Source: Aquabacterium sp. (GTDB lineage: Bacteria; Pseudomonadota; Gammaproteobacteria; Burkholderiales; Burkholderiaceae_C). Taken from it: DNA of 64,000 bases. The DNA lies in NCBI RefSeq assembly GCF_030652515.1, contig NZ_JAUSAR010000196.1:1-64000 (forward strand), read 5' to 3'. The position numbers and the translations under genes were made by a program. Below are positions 1-8,771 of this stretch, one piece after another (position 1 is the first letter of the stretch; every line of letters begins with the position of its first letter). Under the pieces are notes generated by a model. That model searched no databases. It was not told the origin of the DNA and saw only the letters and a program-made list of their open reading frames with translations.

Positions 1-142
1 TGGTGCAGCGATACAGCTACTGCAGCTCGCCTGCCCGACGCTAGTCAACCGCATTGCCCAAGTGGCTTGGCCACCAGAACCATCGGCCGGCTAACCGGAC
101 CACGTGCCCACTTACTTAATGATGTGAAGGCCGTTGGTTTAG
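1..142. other. Non-coding left edge, probable leader of an off-window leftward gene
   Basis: I see no credible coding region here; the longest leftward open stretches from ATG are only a few codons long. The stretch lies downstream of the leftward sigma-28-like promoter at 143-170, so it would be the untranslated leader of a gene starting beyond the left edge. A flagellin is the natural guess, but nothing inside the window proves it. Confidence 0.35.
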
Positions 143-170
143 TTATCGGAACGTGCTTGCAGGGACTTGA
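143..170 (-). promoter_or_regulatory. Sigma-28 (FliA)-like promoter facing left
   Basis: Read on the minus strand, TCAAGTCC (170-163), a 12-base spacer and TCCGATAA (150-143) resemble the flagellar sigma-28 consensus TAAAGTTT-N11-GCCGATAA, with the TCAAG-type -35 seen in many non-enteric bacteria. It would drive transcription out of the left edge, away from the glycosyltransferase gene. A class-3 flagellar gene such as fliC is the likely target. The match is by eye and the -10 has one mismatch. Confidence 0.45.
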
Positions 171-276
171 GTTTTTTTTTGAAAGGGTCTAGGAACATTT
201 AGATCTGGTGAAAAAAGCGCTTTGCGGCTGCCAACTCCAAATCTGCTTTCCAGGCATTCTTTCTAGACTGCGGTTC

Positions 277-2256
277 ATGGCTATTCACCAGAAACCCGTC
301 AAAACTCCGAACAAGGCTCATAACGGCGCGCGCGCCCAGGTCTTGAGGTTGGCCCAGCAAAATTGGGAGTCGGGTGTGAAATACGCCAAGTCTGGCGACT
401 GGTCCAAGGCGCAAGTCGCCTTCGACAAGGCGGTGAAAGGGCAACCCCAGGATGCGCTGTACCTGCTGAACCTGGCGCGGGCCCAGATGAAGAATGGCGA
501 CACCAAGCACGCTCAGCTCACGGCGATGAAGGTGGTCGACCTGGAGCCGGACAATGTCCTTGCCCTTGAGATCGCCTGTGAGTGCCTGAACCTGCAGAAC
601 CGCCATGTCGAGAGCGTGGTGTTGATGCAGAAGCTGCCTGAACATGTGACGCGTTCGGCCCGCTATTACCAGCTGCTGGGCGAATCCTTGTTCAACGCCA
701 GTCAGTATGAGCAGGCCATCAGTGCCTTGTTCGCGGGCTTGGGGCTGGACATCGACCACGTCCTGTCTCACTACCGGCTTGGGCTGTCATTCAATGCGCT
801 CGGGCTCAAGCAGGAAGCCATCGAATGCTTTCGCACGGCGCTGACCTTGGGCATGGGGCCGGGCGATCTGGCCGCGCAAGGCCTGTTGACCTTCATCGAG
901 CGAGAAATCTGCTCCTGGCAGCATGCCAGGACCGACCTGGCGGTCCTTCGCGGCTTGGCCGCCAAGCTGCCAGCTGATTCAGTGGCCTGGGCTTCGGTGT
1001 TCGCGCATGTCACGGTCACGGACGATGCGCAAGAGCACCTTCGCGTCGCTCGCTCGTGTGCGCGCTTCCAGGCCCGCCTGGCAGAGCCACTCGCGCCTTT
1101 GGCGCCCCGTGCGCTCGGCGAACGTCTCCGCGTGGGTTTTGTGTCGGCCGATTTCCACCAACATGCCACCGCCATCCTGATGGCGGAGGTGTTTGAGCAG
1201 TTGCACGCAGATTCCCGCTTTGAAGTCACCATGTACTCCCATGGCCCGGAAGATGGCAGCCCCATGCGTGAGCGGCTCAAGCTGGCTTGTGCCAAGTTTG
1301 TCAAGGTCGAGGCATTGAGCGACAAGCAGGTTGCGCAGGTGGTCCGCGAGGATGGCATCGAGGTGTTGGTTGACCTGAAGGGGCACACTCGCGGCAGCCG
1401 CCTGGGTATCTTTGGCCATCGGGCCGCGCCAGTGCAGGCCAGCTTCCTGGGCTTTCCCGGCACGACGGGCGCCGACTACATGGACTACTTCATTGGCGAT
1501 GCCATCGTGTCGCCCCTGGAGCACGCGAACAACTACAGCGAGAAGCTGGCCCTGATGCCACGCTGCTACCAGCCCAACGATCGCCAGCGTGCCAAGCCAC
1601 AGCCTTGCACCCGCGAAGAAGTGGGGTTGCCGCAGGATGCCTTGGTGCTGTGCGGCTTCAATCAGCCCTTCAAACTGTCACCCGAGGTGTTCGATGTCTG
1701 GTGCCGCATGCTGCGCCAGCTGCCTGGCTCGGTGCTTTGGCTGCTGCAGTGGAACGACCAGTCGCCTGCTCAACTGCGCGCTGAAGCTGAGGCGCGTGGT
1801 GTAGACGCCAGCCGCCTGTTCTTCGCGCCCAGGGTAGGGGCCAAGGAGCACATGAGCCGCCTTGCGCTGGCCGATGTGTTCATCGACACCTGGCCTTGCA
1901 ATGCGCACACCACCGCCAGCGATGCCTTGTGGGCGGGCGTGCCTTTGGTGACCTATGCCGGCCATACCTTCGCGTCGCGCGTGGCCGCCAGCTTGTTGAA
2001 CGACGTGGGCTTGCCCGAGCTGATCACCACCAACCTGGCCGACTACGAGGCCAAGGTGATGCAACTGGCCACCGACGCTGCTCGGCGTCAAGCCATTCGG
2101 GACCACTTGGTTCAGGCGCGCGAGACTGCGCCACTGTTTGACAGCCACAGCTACACACGCGATTTCGGCCGCTTGCTGTGGGCCATGGCCGAGCGTTGGT
2201 CGCAAGGCCAACCCTGCGATCACATCGCCCTCATTGAAGACGGAACCGCATCATGA
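277..2256 (+). CDS. TPR / O-GlcNAc transferase-type (GT41) glycosyltransferase
   Basis: A protein of 659 residues with tetratricopeptide repeats over roughly residues 29-190 and a GT41 (SPINDLY/OGT-type) catalytic half from about residue 283 to the end. The SADFHQHAT stretch near residues 290-298 matches the catalytic-base region of the OGT fold. CNAHTTASDALWAGVP near residue 541 matches the UDP-binding site of the family. Such enzymes transfer a sugar from a nucleotide sugar to Ser/Thr of a protein, and in beta-proteobacteria many sit beside flagellin genes. The ATG at 277 gives a normal N-terminus; an in-frame GTG at 208 would add 23 residues. The stop overlaps the next gene by ATGA, so the two are translationally coupled. 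The acceptor protein and the sugar are unknown. Confidence 0.85.
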   Translation: MAIHQKPVKTPNKAHNGARAQVLRLAQQNWESGVKYAKSGDWSKAQVAFDKAVKGQPQDALYLLNLARAQMKNGDTKHAQLTAMKVVDLEPDNVLALEIACECLNLQNRHVESVVLMQKLPEHVTRSARYYQLLGESLFNASQYEQAISALFAGLGLDIDHVLSHYRLGLSFNALGLKQEAIECFRTALTLGMGPGDLAAQGLLTFIEREICSWQHARTDLAVLRGLAAKLPADSVAWASVFAHVTVTDDAQEHLRVARSCARFQARLAEPLAPLAPRALGERLRVGFVSADFHQHATAILMAEVFEQLHADSRFEVTMYSHGPEDGSPMRERLKLACAKFVKVEALSDKQVAQVVREDGIEVLVDLKGHTRGSRLGIFGHRAAPVQASFLGFPGTTGADYMDYFIGDAIVSPLEHANNYSEKLALMPRCYQPNDRQRAKPQPCTREEVGLPQDALVLCGFNQPFKLSPEVFDVWCRMLRQLPGSVLWLLQWNDQSPAQLRAEAEARGVDASRLFFAPRVGAKEHMSRLALADVFIDTWPCNAHTTASDALWAGVPLVTYAGHTFASRVAASLLNDVGLPELITTNLADYEAKVMQLATDAARRQAIRDHLVQARETAPLFDSHSYTRDFGRLLWAMAERWSQGQPCDHIALIEDGTAS

Positions 2257-4391
2257 CCCAGCTCCCCCACATCCACCTGTGCATCGTGCAACCGAGTGGC
2301 TATGTGCATTCGCTGGGTTTCCTGGACCAGGCGCGCTATTTCCGCCACCAGTTCCGCCGCATGGGCGCCCAGGTGAGCCTGGCCAAGAACCGTTTGCGGC
2401 ATGACGCGGTCAACTTCATCTTTGGTGCACACCTGGGCTTCGACGCTTCGCTGCGTCAGCGCTACAGCTGCATCTTTGTGAACCTGGAGCAACTGGGGCA
2501 AGGCGGTGCGGCCGTATCGCGCGACTACCTGCAGTTGCTGTCCGGCTCAGCCGTGGTGGACTACGACGCGGACAACGTCGCTGCTTACGCCTCAAACGCT
2601 GATGACGTGCCTTTGGTGCCATTCTTGTACGCACCCTATTTGTCGCAGGTCGAATTCTTGCCACTGGAAGACCGCCCGATTGACCTGCTCTTCATCGGCA
2701 GCATGAACGAGCGTCGCCGGGCCATGATCAGCCGCATTGAGGCCCAGGGGGTGAAAGTCAGCTTGTTTGACAGCCCGCTCTATGGACCTGAGCGCGATCA
2801 GTTGATTGTTCAGTCCAAGGCCGTGTTCAACGCGCACTTCTACGCCAGCAGCCGGTTCGAACAGGCACGTGTATCGCACTGCCTGTCAGTGGGCACGCCG
2901 GTGATCTCCGAGCGAACCCCACAAACACGGCCGCACGCCGCGTTTGAAGACAGCGTGATCTGGCTGGACGAGGCCAACCTTGACACCTATTTTGCCGAGC
3001 AGTTCCGCTCCCCCGAGTTCTACGAGCAGGCCATCCAGTGCCTGGTGAACTTCCAGGATGCCGACCCCATCGAGGCCTACGCCGACTTGCTGGCCTTTGC
3101 CGCCGGTTATGGCCGCACGCACCAACTGGCGCGATCGCACGATGATTGGCAACCGACCCGGATCAACCTGGGTTCGGGCAAGGATTACAAGCCTGGCTGG
3201 CTGAACATCGACGTGCTGGACCGCGCGCAGCCCGACCTGGTGCTGGACCTGGGGCGGCCCGTGACCTGGCCGGTCAGGGTCACGACCTCGTATGGCGGCC
3301 CGCTCTGTCTTCAAGCGGGTGGTGCCGACCTGATCTACGCCAACAATGTGCTGGAGCATGTGCCGGACTTACCCGAGCTGATGGGCAATTGCCTGAAGTT
3401 GCTGAAGACTGGGGGCAAGTTCTTGCTGGAGGTCCCCTACGAGCACGCGGCGACGGCCTGGCAGGATCCCACCCACCTTCGCGCTCTGAACGAGAAGTCT
3501 TGGTTGTACTACACCGACTGGTTCTGGTACCTGGGTTGGTTTGAGCATCGATTCACTGTCGAGCAGTTCGGCTACCTTGACGACAAGCTCCAGGAGTGCG
3601 CCAAAGACAAGGCCGCTTTCATGCGTGTGGTGCTGACCAAAGTCGAGACCACGATGAAGGAGCGCACCACAGCACGCGTCATGCGGGCCGACTTCTGCCT
3701 GCCCGACGACTTGCCGACCGATGCCATCGCGGCAGTCGATTCAAGACCGGGCTTGGTGCTGCATCAAGCAGGCAAGAAGCACATTGTCAACAAGACGGGC
3801 CTGCGCGACAAAGTGGGGCGCAGCGATGTCTGCATTGGCCGTTTCACCTATGGCATGGAGCACCTTTCCGTGCGTGAGTGGGGCGATAGCGCTTCGCTGG
3901 ACATCGGCAGCTTTTGTTCCATCGCTTCGTCCGTGACCATTTTCCTGGGTGGTAATCACCGAACCGACTGGGCGACCACTTATCCCTTTGGACACTTGTA
4001 TCCCGACGAGCTCGGCGGCCAAGGCATCAAGGGACATCCTGCCACCAATGGGGATGTGGTCATTGGCAACGATGTGTGGATTGGCCATGGGAGCACCATC
4101 ATGTCGGGCATCACCATCGGGGATGGGGCGGTGATTGCCGCCAATGCCCAGGTCGTCAAGGATGTCGCGCCCTATGAGATCGTGGGTGGCAATCCGGCCA
4201 AGCACCTCAAGTTCCGGTTCGACGAGCCCATCCGGGCCGCCCTGCTGAGGCTGCAATGGTGGACTTTGCCGGAAGAGGCCATTCGTCAGATCGCCGAGAT
4301 TCTCAGTGCCGAGCCCACGCTGGCGGTGGTCGAGGCATTGGTGCAAAAGTTCAGGGCCGTGGATGCTGGGTCCAAGGACCTGGCGGCCTGA
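2253..4391 (+). CDS. Three-module glycan enzyme: glycosyltransferase-like, SAM methyltransferase, hexapeptide acetyltransferase
   Basis: This 712-residue protein has three recognisable parts. Residues 1-300 resemble a CgeB-type glycosyltransferase-like domain (the IDLLFIGSMNERR stretch), but this is the weakest call. Residues 304-450 are a class I SAM methyltransferase, with INLGSGKDYKPGWLNID as motif I and YANNVLEHVPDLPE as the post-motif. Residues 525-660 are a left-handed beta-helix acetyltransferase of the CatB/xenobiotic type, with the candidate catalytic His569 in GGNHRTDW and hexapeptide turns around GNDVWIGHG. The start overlaps the stop of the OGT-type gene by 4 bases. The likely job is to build, methylate and O- or N-acetylate a sugar on the same glycan, possibly on flagellin. 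The final TGA abuts the stop of the convergent dgt gene. Confidence 0.75.
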   Translation: MTQLPHIHLCIVQPSGYVHSLGFLDQARYFRHQFRRMGAQVSLAKNRLRHDAVNFIFGAHLGFDASLRQRYSCIFVNLEQLGQGGAAVSRDYLQLLSGSAVVDYDADNVAAYASNADDVPLVPFLYAPYLSQVEFLPLEDRPIDLLFIGSMNERRRAMISRIEAQGVKVSLFDSPLYGPERDQLIVQSKAVFNAHFYASSRFEQARVSHCLSVGTPVISERTPQTRPHAAFEDSVIWLDEANLDTYFAEQFRSPEFYEQAIQCLVNFQDADPIEAYADLLAFAAGYGRTHQLARSHDDWQPTRINLGSGKDYKPGWLNIDVLDRAQPDLVLDLGRPVTWPVRVTTSYGGPLCLQAGGADLIYANNVLEHVPDLPELMGNCLKLLKTGGKFLLEVPYEHAATAWQDPTHLRALNEKSWLYYTDWFWYLGWFEHRFTVEQFGYLDDKLQECAKDKAAFMRVVLTKVETTMKERTTARVMRADFCLPDDLPTDAIAAVDSRPGLVLHQAGKKHIVNKTGLRDKVGRSDVCIGRFTYGMEHLSVREWGDSASLDIGSFCSIASSVTIFLGGNHRTDWATTYPFGHLYPDELGGQGIKGHPATNGDVVIGNDVWIGHGSTIMSGITIGDGAVIAANAQVVKDVAPYEIVGGNPAKHLKFRFDEPIRAALLRLQWWTLPEEAIRQIAEILSAEPTLAVVEALVQKFRAVDAGSKDLAA

Positions 4392-5519
4392 TCAGAACAA
4401 GCGCTGCCCCGTGAGCCGCTCGTGCTCGCGGATGGCGAATCGGTCGGTCATGCCGGCGATGTAGTCGGCCACCGCGCGGTGCTTGTCCTCGCGCTGAGCG
4501 TGGTCCACAGGCATCTCGCCGGGATGTTGGGCATAGGCCGCGAACAACTCGGCAATCACCCGCTTGGCGCGGACCGTGGTCTCGTTGACCTGTGGATGCC
4601 GGTACAGCTCCTTGAACAGGAAGCGCTTGAGCTGCGTGCTGGCTTCCCGCATCGGGTGGCTGAAACGCACCAGCGACGGGCACAAACGCGCCGCGTCGGC
4701 GGAACTCGGCGCGTGTTCGGTGATGGCGTCGCGTGTGGCGTCGATCACGTCGTAGACCTGCTGCGAGAGCATGCGGCGGATGGTGTCGAACAGCAAGCGC
4801 CGTCCTTTCACCTGCGGGAACTCCGACAAGGTCTCGTCGCGAAAGCGCGTGAACAAGGGCACGTCTTCCAGCTGCTCCATGGTGATCAAGCCGGAGCGCA
4901 CGCCATCGTCGATGTCGTGGGCGTTGTAGGCGATCTCGTCGGCCAGGTTGCACAGCTGGGCTTCCAGGCTGGGCTGCGTGCCCTGCAGAAACCGGTGGCC
5001 CACGCCATGGAGCTCGCGCGCTTCCATCAGTTCGGCATTCTTGCGTGTGCAATGCTTGAGCACGCCTTCGCGGGTTTCAAAGCTCAGGTTCAATCCGTTG
5101 AAGGCGGGGTAGCGCTCTTCCAGCTCATCAATCACGCGTAGCGACTGCAGGTTGTGTTCAAAGCCGCCATAAGTGCTCATGCACTCGTTGAGCGTGTCCT
5201 GGCCCGCGTGGCCAAAGGGCGTGTGGCCCAAGTCATGCGCCAGCGCGATGGCCTCGACCAGGTCTTCGTTCAGGCCCAAGGCCCGCGCGATGGAGCGGCC
5301 CAGTTGCGCCACTTCCAGCGAATGCGTCAGGCGTGTGCGGAACAGGTCACCTTCGTGGTTCAGGAAGACCTGCGTTTTGTAGACCAGGCGCCGGAAGGCC
5401 GTGCTGTGCACGATGCGGTCGCGGTCGCGCTGGTAGTCGTTGCGCGTCGGCGCAGGAGCTTCCGCGTGTCGCCGACCTTTGGACTGGTCAGGGTGAGAGG
5501 CGTAAGGCGCTAACCACAT
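4392..5519 (-). CDS. dgt: dGTPase-like deoxynucleotide triphosphohydrolase
   Basis: An HD-domain hydrolase that cleaves dNTPs to the nucleoside and tripolyphosphate in the cytoplasm. RDRDRIVHSTAFRRL, RTRLTHSLEVAQ and AHDLGHTPFGHAG carry the metal-binding His and His-Asp residues of the Dgt family, and FNGLNLSFETREG is also typical. The ATG at 5519 gives 375 residues and the usual LAPYA-type N-terminus; a TTG at 5549 is an alternative. In Burkholderiales dgt normally follows aroB directly; here about 1.9 kb holding an RCC1-repeat gene separates them. The stop codon abuts that of the convergent glycan gene, with TGATCA shared. Confidence 0.9.
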   Translation of the reverse strand: MWLAPYASHPDQSKGRRHAEAPAPTRNDYQRDRDRIVHSTAFRRLVYKTQVFLNHEGDLFRTRLTHSLEVAQLGRSIARALGLNEDLVEAIALAHDLGHTPFGHAGQDTLNECMSTYGGFEHNLQSLRVIDELEERYPAFNGLNLSFETREGVLKHCTRKNAELMEARELHGVGHRFLQGTQPSLEAQLCNLADEIAYNAHDIDDGVRSGLITMEQLEDVPLFTRFRDETLSEFPQVKGRRLLFDTIRRMLSQQVYDVIDATRDAITEHAPSSADAARLCPSLVRFSHPMREASTQLKRFLFKELYRHPQVNETTVRAKRVIAELFAAYAQHPGEMPVDHAQREDKHRAVADYIAGMTDRFAIREHERLTGQRLF

Positions 5520-5810
5520 GAGTTTTTGATGTGAGAGCCAAGATGTCAAATCTTAGTGTCTTTGTGCGTGAATCCTTGAGCCTCTCGCATCTGCGCAGCG
5601 TCCAGTGCCACCCTGATCGGATCGCAAGTACTTTTGAACATGGCCCGAGTCACGGTGTGAGCATGACACACCGGGCATGTCAAGGGCATAGCTGCCTGAT
5701 GCCAGTTTGAGGGGACTTGCCAGCAGCACCAAGGACTTCACATCAACTTGTGCCCAAGTGACCGAGACTAAAGCCCATCAAGGCCTGAATTGCAAGCCAG
5801 GGTATCTAAG

Positions 5811-5848
5811 CAACGCAAATACGCAATCCCCTGTTGCCAACGCAAATA
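5811..5848. repeat. Direct repeat upstream of the RCC1-like gene
   Basis: The 11-base sequence CAACGCAAATA occurs at 5811-5821 and again at 5838-5848, 27 bases start to start. It lies 50-90 bases before the RCC1-like gene, in an otherwise featureless stretch (5550-5898) between dgt and that gene. It could be a regulator site or chance; I recognise no known operator. Confidence 0.4.
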
Positions 5849-5898
5849 GCAACGTTGTAGAGTTTGCCCAGATCTACAGAAACTCAAGGGAGGAAGCC

Positions 5899-7353
5899 AT
5901 GGCTAATCAATCACTCGTTCGCGCCCCTGTTCGCCTATCGGTCAGACACGCGTTGCTGGTCATGGCACTGGCCATGTGTTCCACCGGCTCCAGGGCCGCC
6001 ATGCCAATCGCTGTGTCGTCCGGCTATCAATACAACTGCGCATTGACGTCTGCAGGCGGTGTTAAGTGTTGGGGCATTACACCTGGGCTGTTGGGCAATG
6101 GCACTATGGCCACTTCCAGCGTCCCTGTGGACGCCACTGGCTTGACCAGCGGGGTCAGCGCTGTCTTCACCGGTCCCAACCACGCTTGCGCAATCCTGAC
6201 TGCCAACGGTACTGTCAAATGCTGGGGGGGCAATGACGTTGGTCAATTGGGAAATGGCACCAAAAGCACCTCTGCCCCTGTCCCAACACCTGTCACGGTT
6301 ACCGGCCTTTCAGGCGCGACTTCTATAGCAGTAGGCTCCGCTCATACCTGTGCCTCGCTGTCAAACGGGACCGTCAAATGTTGGGGCAAAAACAACGTCT
6401 ACCAGTATGGTACGGGTAACACGATCGAATCAATGACTCCCGTTGATGTCCCCGGTCTGACAGGCGTTGTTGGCGTCATGGCCGGAAATCAACATACCTG
6501 TGCCTGGACAATCGCGCAAACAGTTAAATGTTGGGGCAACAACAACTACGGACAACTTGGTTTTGCCACCCCAAACCCTGCCACCCTGAGAACGGACGTT
6601 AGCGGAGTGAGCAATGTTGTCGCCATGTCTGCAGGGCAATGGCATACCTGTGCCCTCACCTCCGCAGGTGAGGTGAAGTGTTGGGGCGCAAACAGTTATG
6701 GACAAGTGGGAACCGCGCCAGCAACGAGTGTTCCTACACCAACCACAGCTACCGGCCTTGCGAGCGGAGTGATTTCGTTGGCAAAGATCACTGCTCAGGC
6801 CAACAGCAGCTGCGCAGTTCTGGCTTCGGGTGAAGTGCGGTGTTGGGGCTTGAACAACAATCGGCAACTGGGTCTCGGAAGCGACAACACCAACAAGTCC
6901 ACGCCCACGGCCGTTCTGGGCTTACCTGGAAGCGCTAGCGCCGTATCCATGGGCGGAACAAGTGCCTGCGCCTTGGTTCAAGATGGCGTGCAATGCTGGG
7001 GCGCCAATGGGGGGCAACTGGGTAACGGCACAACGGCGGCAATTCAAATTCCAGTGGGCGTGTCAGGCTTGTTCGGCAGCGCACCACCAGCCCTGCCGGA
7101 GCCAATCAGTCCCGTTACTTCTTCAACACCAGCCTATGTTTGGAAAGCCATCCCCGGCGCAAGCGACTATCGCATCAATGTTAATGGAAGCGTCAGCAGC
7201 TATACCGCAACGCAAGCGGGATGCGAAGGTGGAGTCGGTTTGTGTAGGATCGTAGGCGCCACGCTGACATCGGGTGTCTACACATGGTACGTCCAAGGCT
7301 ATAACAGCTATGGCAACGGACCATGGAGCAGCGGCACTAACTTTGCACTTTGA
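5899..7353 (+). CDS. Secreted RCC1-repeat (beta-propeller) protein
   Basis: A predicted exported protein of 484 residues. The ATG at 5899 follows a near-perfect Shine-Dalgarno AAGGGAGG (5886-5893), which rules out the longer reading from a TTG at 5707. A signal peptide is visible (HALLVMALAMCSTGSRA). Seven RCC1-type repeats follow, each ending in a KCWG-like motif (VKCWG five times, then VRCWG and VQCWG) and each with an earlier Cys, which suggests one disulfide per blade. The last 95 residues form a fibronectin-III-like module. Repeats of this kind make a beta-propeller that binds partners; the target is unknown. G+C is visibly lower than its neighbours (32 of 60 bases at 6541-6600), and the gene interrupts the usual aroB-dgt order, so transfer is likely. 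Confidence 0.85.
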   Translation: MANQSLVRAPVRLSVRHALLVMALAMCSTGSRAAMPIAVSSGYQYNCALTSAGGVKCWGITPGLLGNGTMATSSVPVDATGLTSGVSAVFTGPNHACAILTANGTVKCWGGNDVGQLGNGTKSTSAPVPTPVTVTGLSGATSIAVGSAHTCASLSNGTVKCWGKNNVYQYGTGNTIESMTPVDVPGLTGVVGVMAGNQHTCAWTIAQTVKCWGNNNYGQLGFATPNPATLRTDVSGVSNVVAMSAGQWHTCALTSAGEVKCWGANSYGQVGTAPATSVPTPTTATGLASGVISLAKITAQANSSCAVLASGEVRCWGLNNNRQLGLGSDNTNKSTPTAVLGLPGSASAVSMGGTSACALVQDGVQCWGANGGQLGNGTTAAIQIPVGVSGLFGSAPPALPEPISPVTSSTPAYVWKAIPGASDYRINVNGSVSSYTATQAGCEGGVGLCRIVGATLTSGVYTWYVQGYNSYGNGPWSSGTNFAL

Positions 7354-7357
7354 CGAG

Positions 7358-7375
7358 AGAGGCTTGGCGGCCTCT
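7358..7375 (+). terminator. Weak hairpin after the RCC1-like gene
   Basis: AGAGGC (7358-7363) and GCCTCT (7370-7375) form a 6-bp stem with a 6-base loop just after the stop of the RCC1-like gene, before the convergent aroB. No T-tract follows, so termination is only possible. Confidence 0.3.
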
Positions 7376-7440
7376 TATCAATTTGAACACCTTTGATCGA
7401 GTGCGAGGCTTCAGCCCTGCGGCCTTACTTCACAGGTCGA

Positions 7441-8550
7441 TCAGGCGGTGTGCGCGGCGATGACTTCGCGCACGATGGCATCGGGCGCGGGGCGCATGCT
7501 GGCCTTGCCCAACTGATCGATCACCACGAAGCGGATCTCACCGTCTTCGGCTTTCTTGTCCACGCTCATCAATTCCAGGTAGCGTTCAAAGCCCAGGGCG
7601 GGGCCAACCACGGGCAAGCCAGTGCGTTCGATCAGGGCCTTGATGCGCAGGGACGTGGCCTGGTCGATCAGGCCCAGGCGGCTGGACAGGTCGGCGGCCA
7701 TCACCATGCCGCAACCCACGGCTTCACCGTGCAGCCACTCGCCATAGCCCAGTCCGGCCTCGATGGCGTGGCCGAAGGTGTGGCCAAAGTTGAGGATGGC
7801 GCGCAGGCCGGCTTCTTTCTCGTCGTGGCCCACCACCCAAGCCTTGATCTCGCACGAGCGGCGGATGGCGTGGCGCAGGGCAGCGCGGTCGCGCGCCAGC
7901 AGGGCGTCCAGGTTGTCTTCCAGCCAGGTCAGAAATTCGGCATCGGCGATGGGGCCGTATTTGATGACCTCGGCCAGGCCGGCGAGCAACTCGCTTTGCG
8001 CCAGGGTGTCGAGCGTGTCGATGTCGCAGATCACGCGCTGGGGCTGGTAGAAGGCCCCGATCATGTTCTTGCCCACCGGGTGGTTGATGGCGGTTTTGCC
8101 GCCCACGCTGGAATCGACCTGGGCCAGCAAGGTGGTGGGCACCTGCACAAAGGGCACGCCTCGCATGTAGCAGGCGGCCGCAAAACCCGTCATGTCACCC
8201 ACCACGCCGCCGCCCAGGGCGTACAGCACCGTCTTGCGGTCGCAGGCCTGTTCGAGCAGGGTGGTGAAGACTTGGTTCAGCGAGGGCCAGTCTTTGAACT
8301 CTTCGCCATCGGGCAGTTCGACCGACAGCACGCGCTTGTGGTGGGCCCGCAGGGCTTGCGTCAGCTTGGCCGTGTAAAGCGGCCCCACGGTGGTGTTGGT
8401 GACGATCAGGGCCGTGGCCGATTTGGGCAAGCCAGCGTAGGTGCCGGGCTGGCCGAGCAGGCCTTCGCCGATCAGGATGTCGTAGCTGCGGTCACCCAGG
8501 TCGATGGCGACGGTGGTGGTGGAAGGCGAGCTGGAGGAGGTCGATGCCAT
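7441..8550 (-). CDS. aroB: 3-dehydroquinate synthase
   Basis: Converts DAHP to 3-dehydroquinate, the second step of the shikimate pathway, using NAD and a divalent metal. Family marks include [27 protein letters not shown] (NAD-binding), [26 protein letters not shown] and [12 protein letters not shown] (metal-binding His). The ATG at 8550 gives 369 residues, the normal family length. The reading frame stays open upstream to 9162, but that extension would run through the 4.5S RNA gene and has no family match. aroK, the usual partner upstream, is not in this window; ffs and the phoD-like gene lie there instead. Confidence 0.95.
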   Translation of the reverse strand: MASTSSSSPSTTTVAIDLGDRSYDILIGEGLLGQPGTYAGLPKSATALIVTNTTVGPLYTAKLTQALRAHHKRVLSVELPDGEEFKDWPSLNQVFTTLLEQACDRKTVLYALGGGVVGDMTGFAAACYMRGVPFVQVPTTLLAQVDSSVGGKTAINHPVGKNMIGAFYQPQRVICDIDTLDTLAQSELLAGLAEVIKYGPIADAEFLTWLEDNLDALLARDRAALRHAIRRSCEIKAWVVGHDEKEAGLRAILNFGHTFGHAIEAGLGYGEWLHGEAVGCGMVMAADLSSRLGLIDQATSLRIKALIERTGLPVVGPALGFERYLELMSVDKKAEDGEIRFVVIDQLGKASMRPAPDAIVREVIAAHTA

Positions 8551-8640
8551 GAGCGCTTGGGGTCCCAACAAGGGCCCCAAGCCCGCGCAAGAGTGGGTGG
8601 AGTTCCCAGCGGTCCCGGCCGCGACGCAGGGGGCATCAAT

Positions 8641-8749
8641 CAAAAGAAAAGGGTGACGAGCCTTACCCCGGCACTGGAGGCAAACGGTTAGGGCTGCTTC
8701 GTTCCCAATCTGACCCGGTTGGCCGCGCCCCCATGCGGGGAGGCCCGTC
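8641..8749 (-). ncRNA. ffs: 4.5S signal recognition particle RNA (bacterial small SRP RNA)
   Basis: The RNA body is 8749 down to 8655, about 95 nt. Its ends pair perfectly: GACGGGCCT at the 5' end with AGGCTCGTC at the 3' end, one G-U pair included. The apex carries the conserved Ffh-binding features GGTCAGATTGGGAA and GAAGCAGCCCTAACC, the hallmark of SRP domain IV. A T-rich tail (CCCTTTTCTTTTG, 8653-8641) follows and probably terminates transcription. With Ffh it delivers inner-membrane proteins co-translationally. It lies between the phoD-like gene and aroB in the same orientation. Confidence 0.9.
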
Positions 8750-8771
8750 ACTGACCATTGTAAACGAGGTC

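Noticed and set aside
5707..5898. TTG start for the RCC1-like gene
   Set aside because: A strong AAGGGAGG precedes the ATG at 5899, followed directly by a signal peptide.
7393..8691. A 432-codon plus-strand frame opposite aroB
   Set aside because: aroB motifs are unmistakable on the minus strand; this is a shadow.
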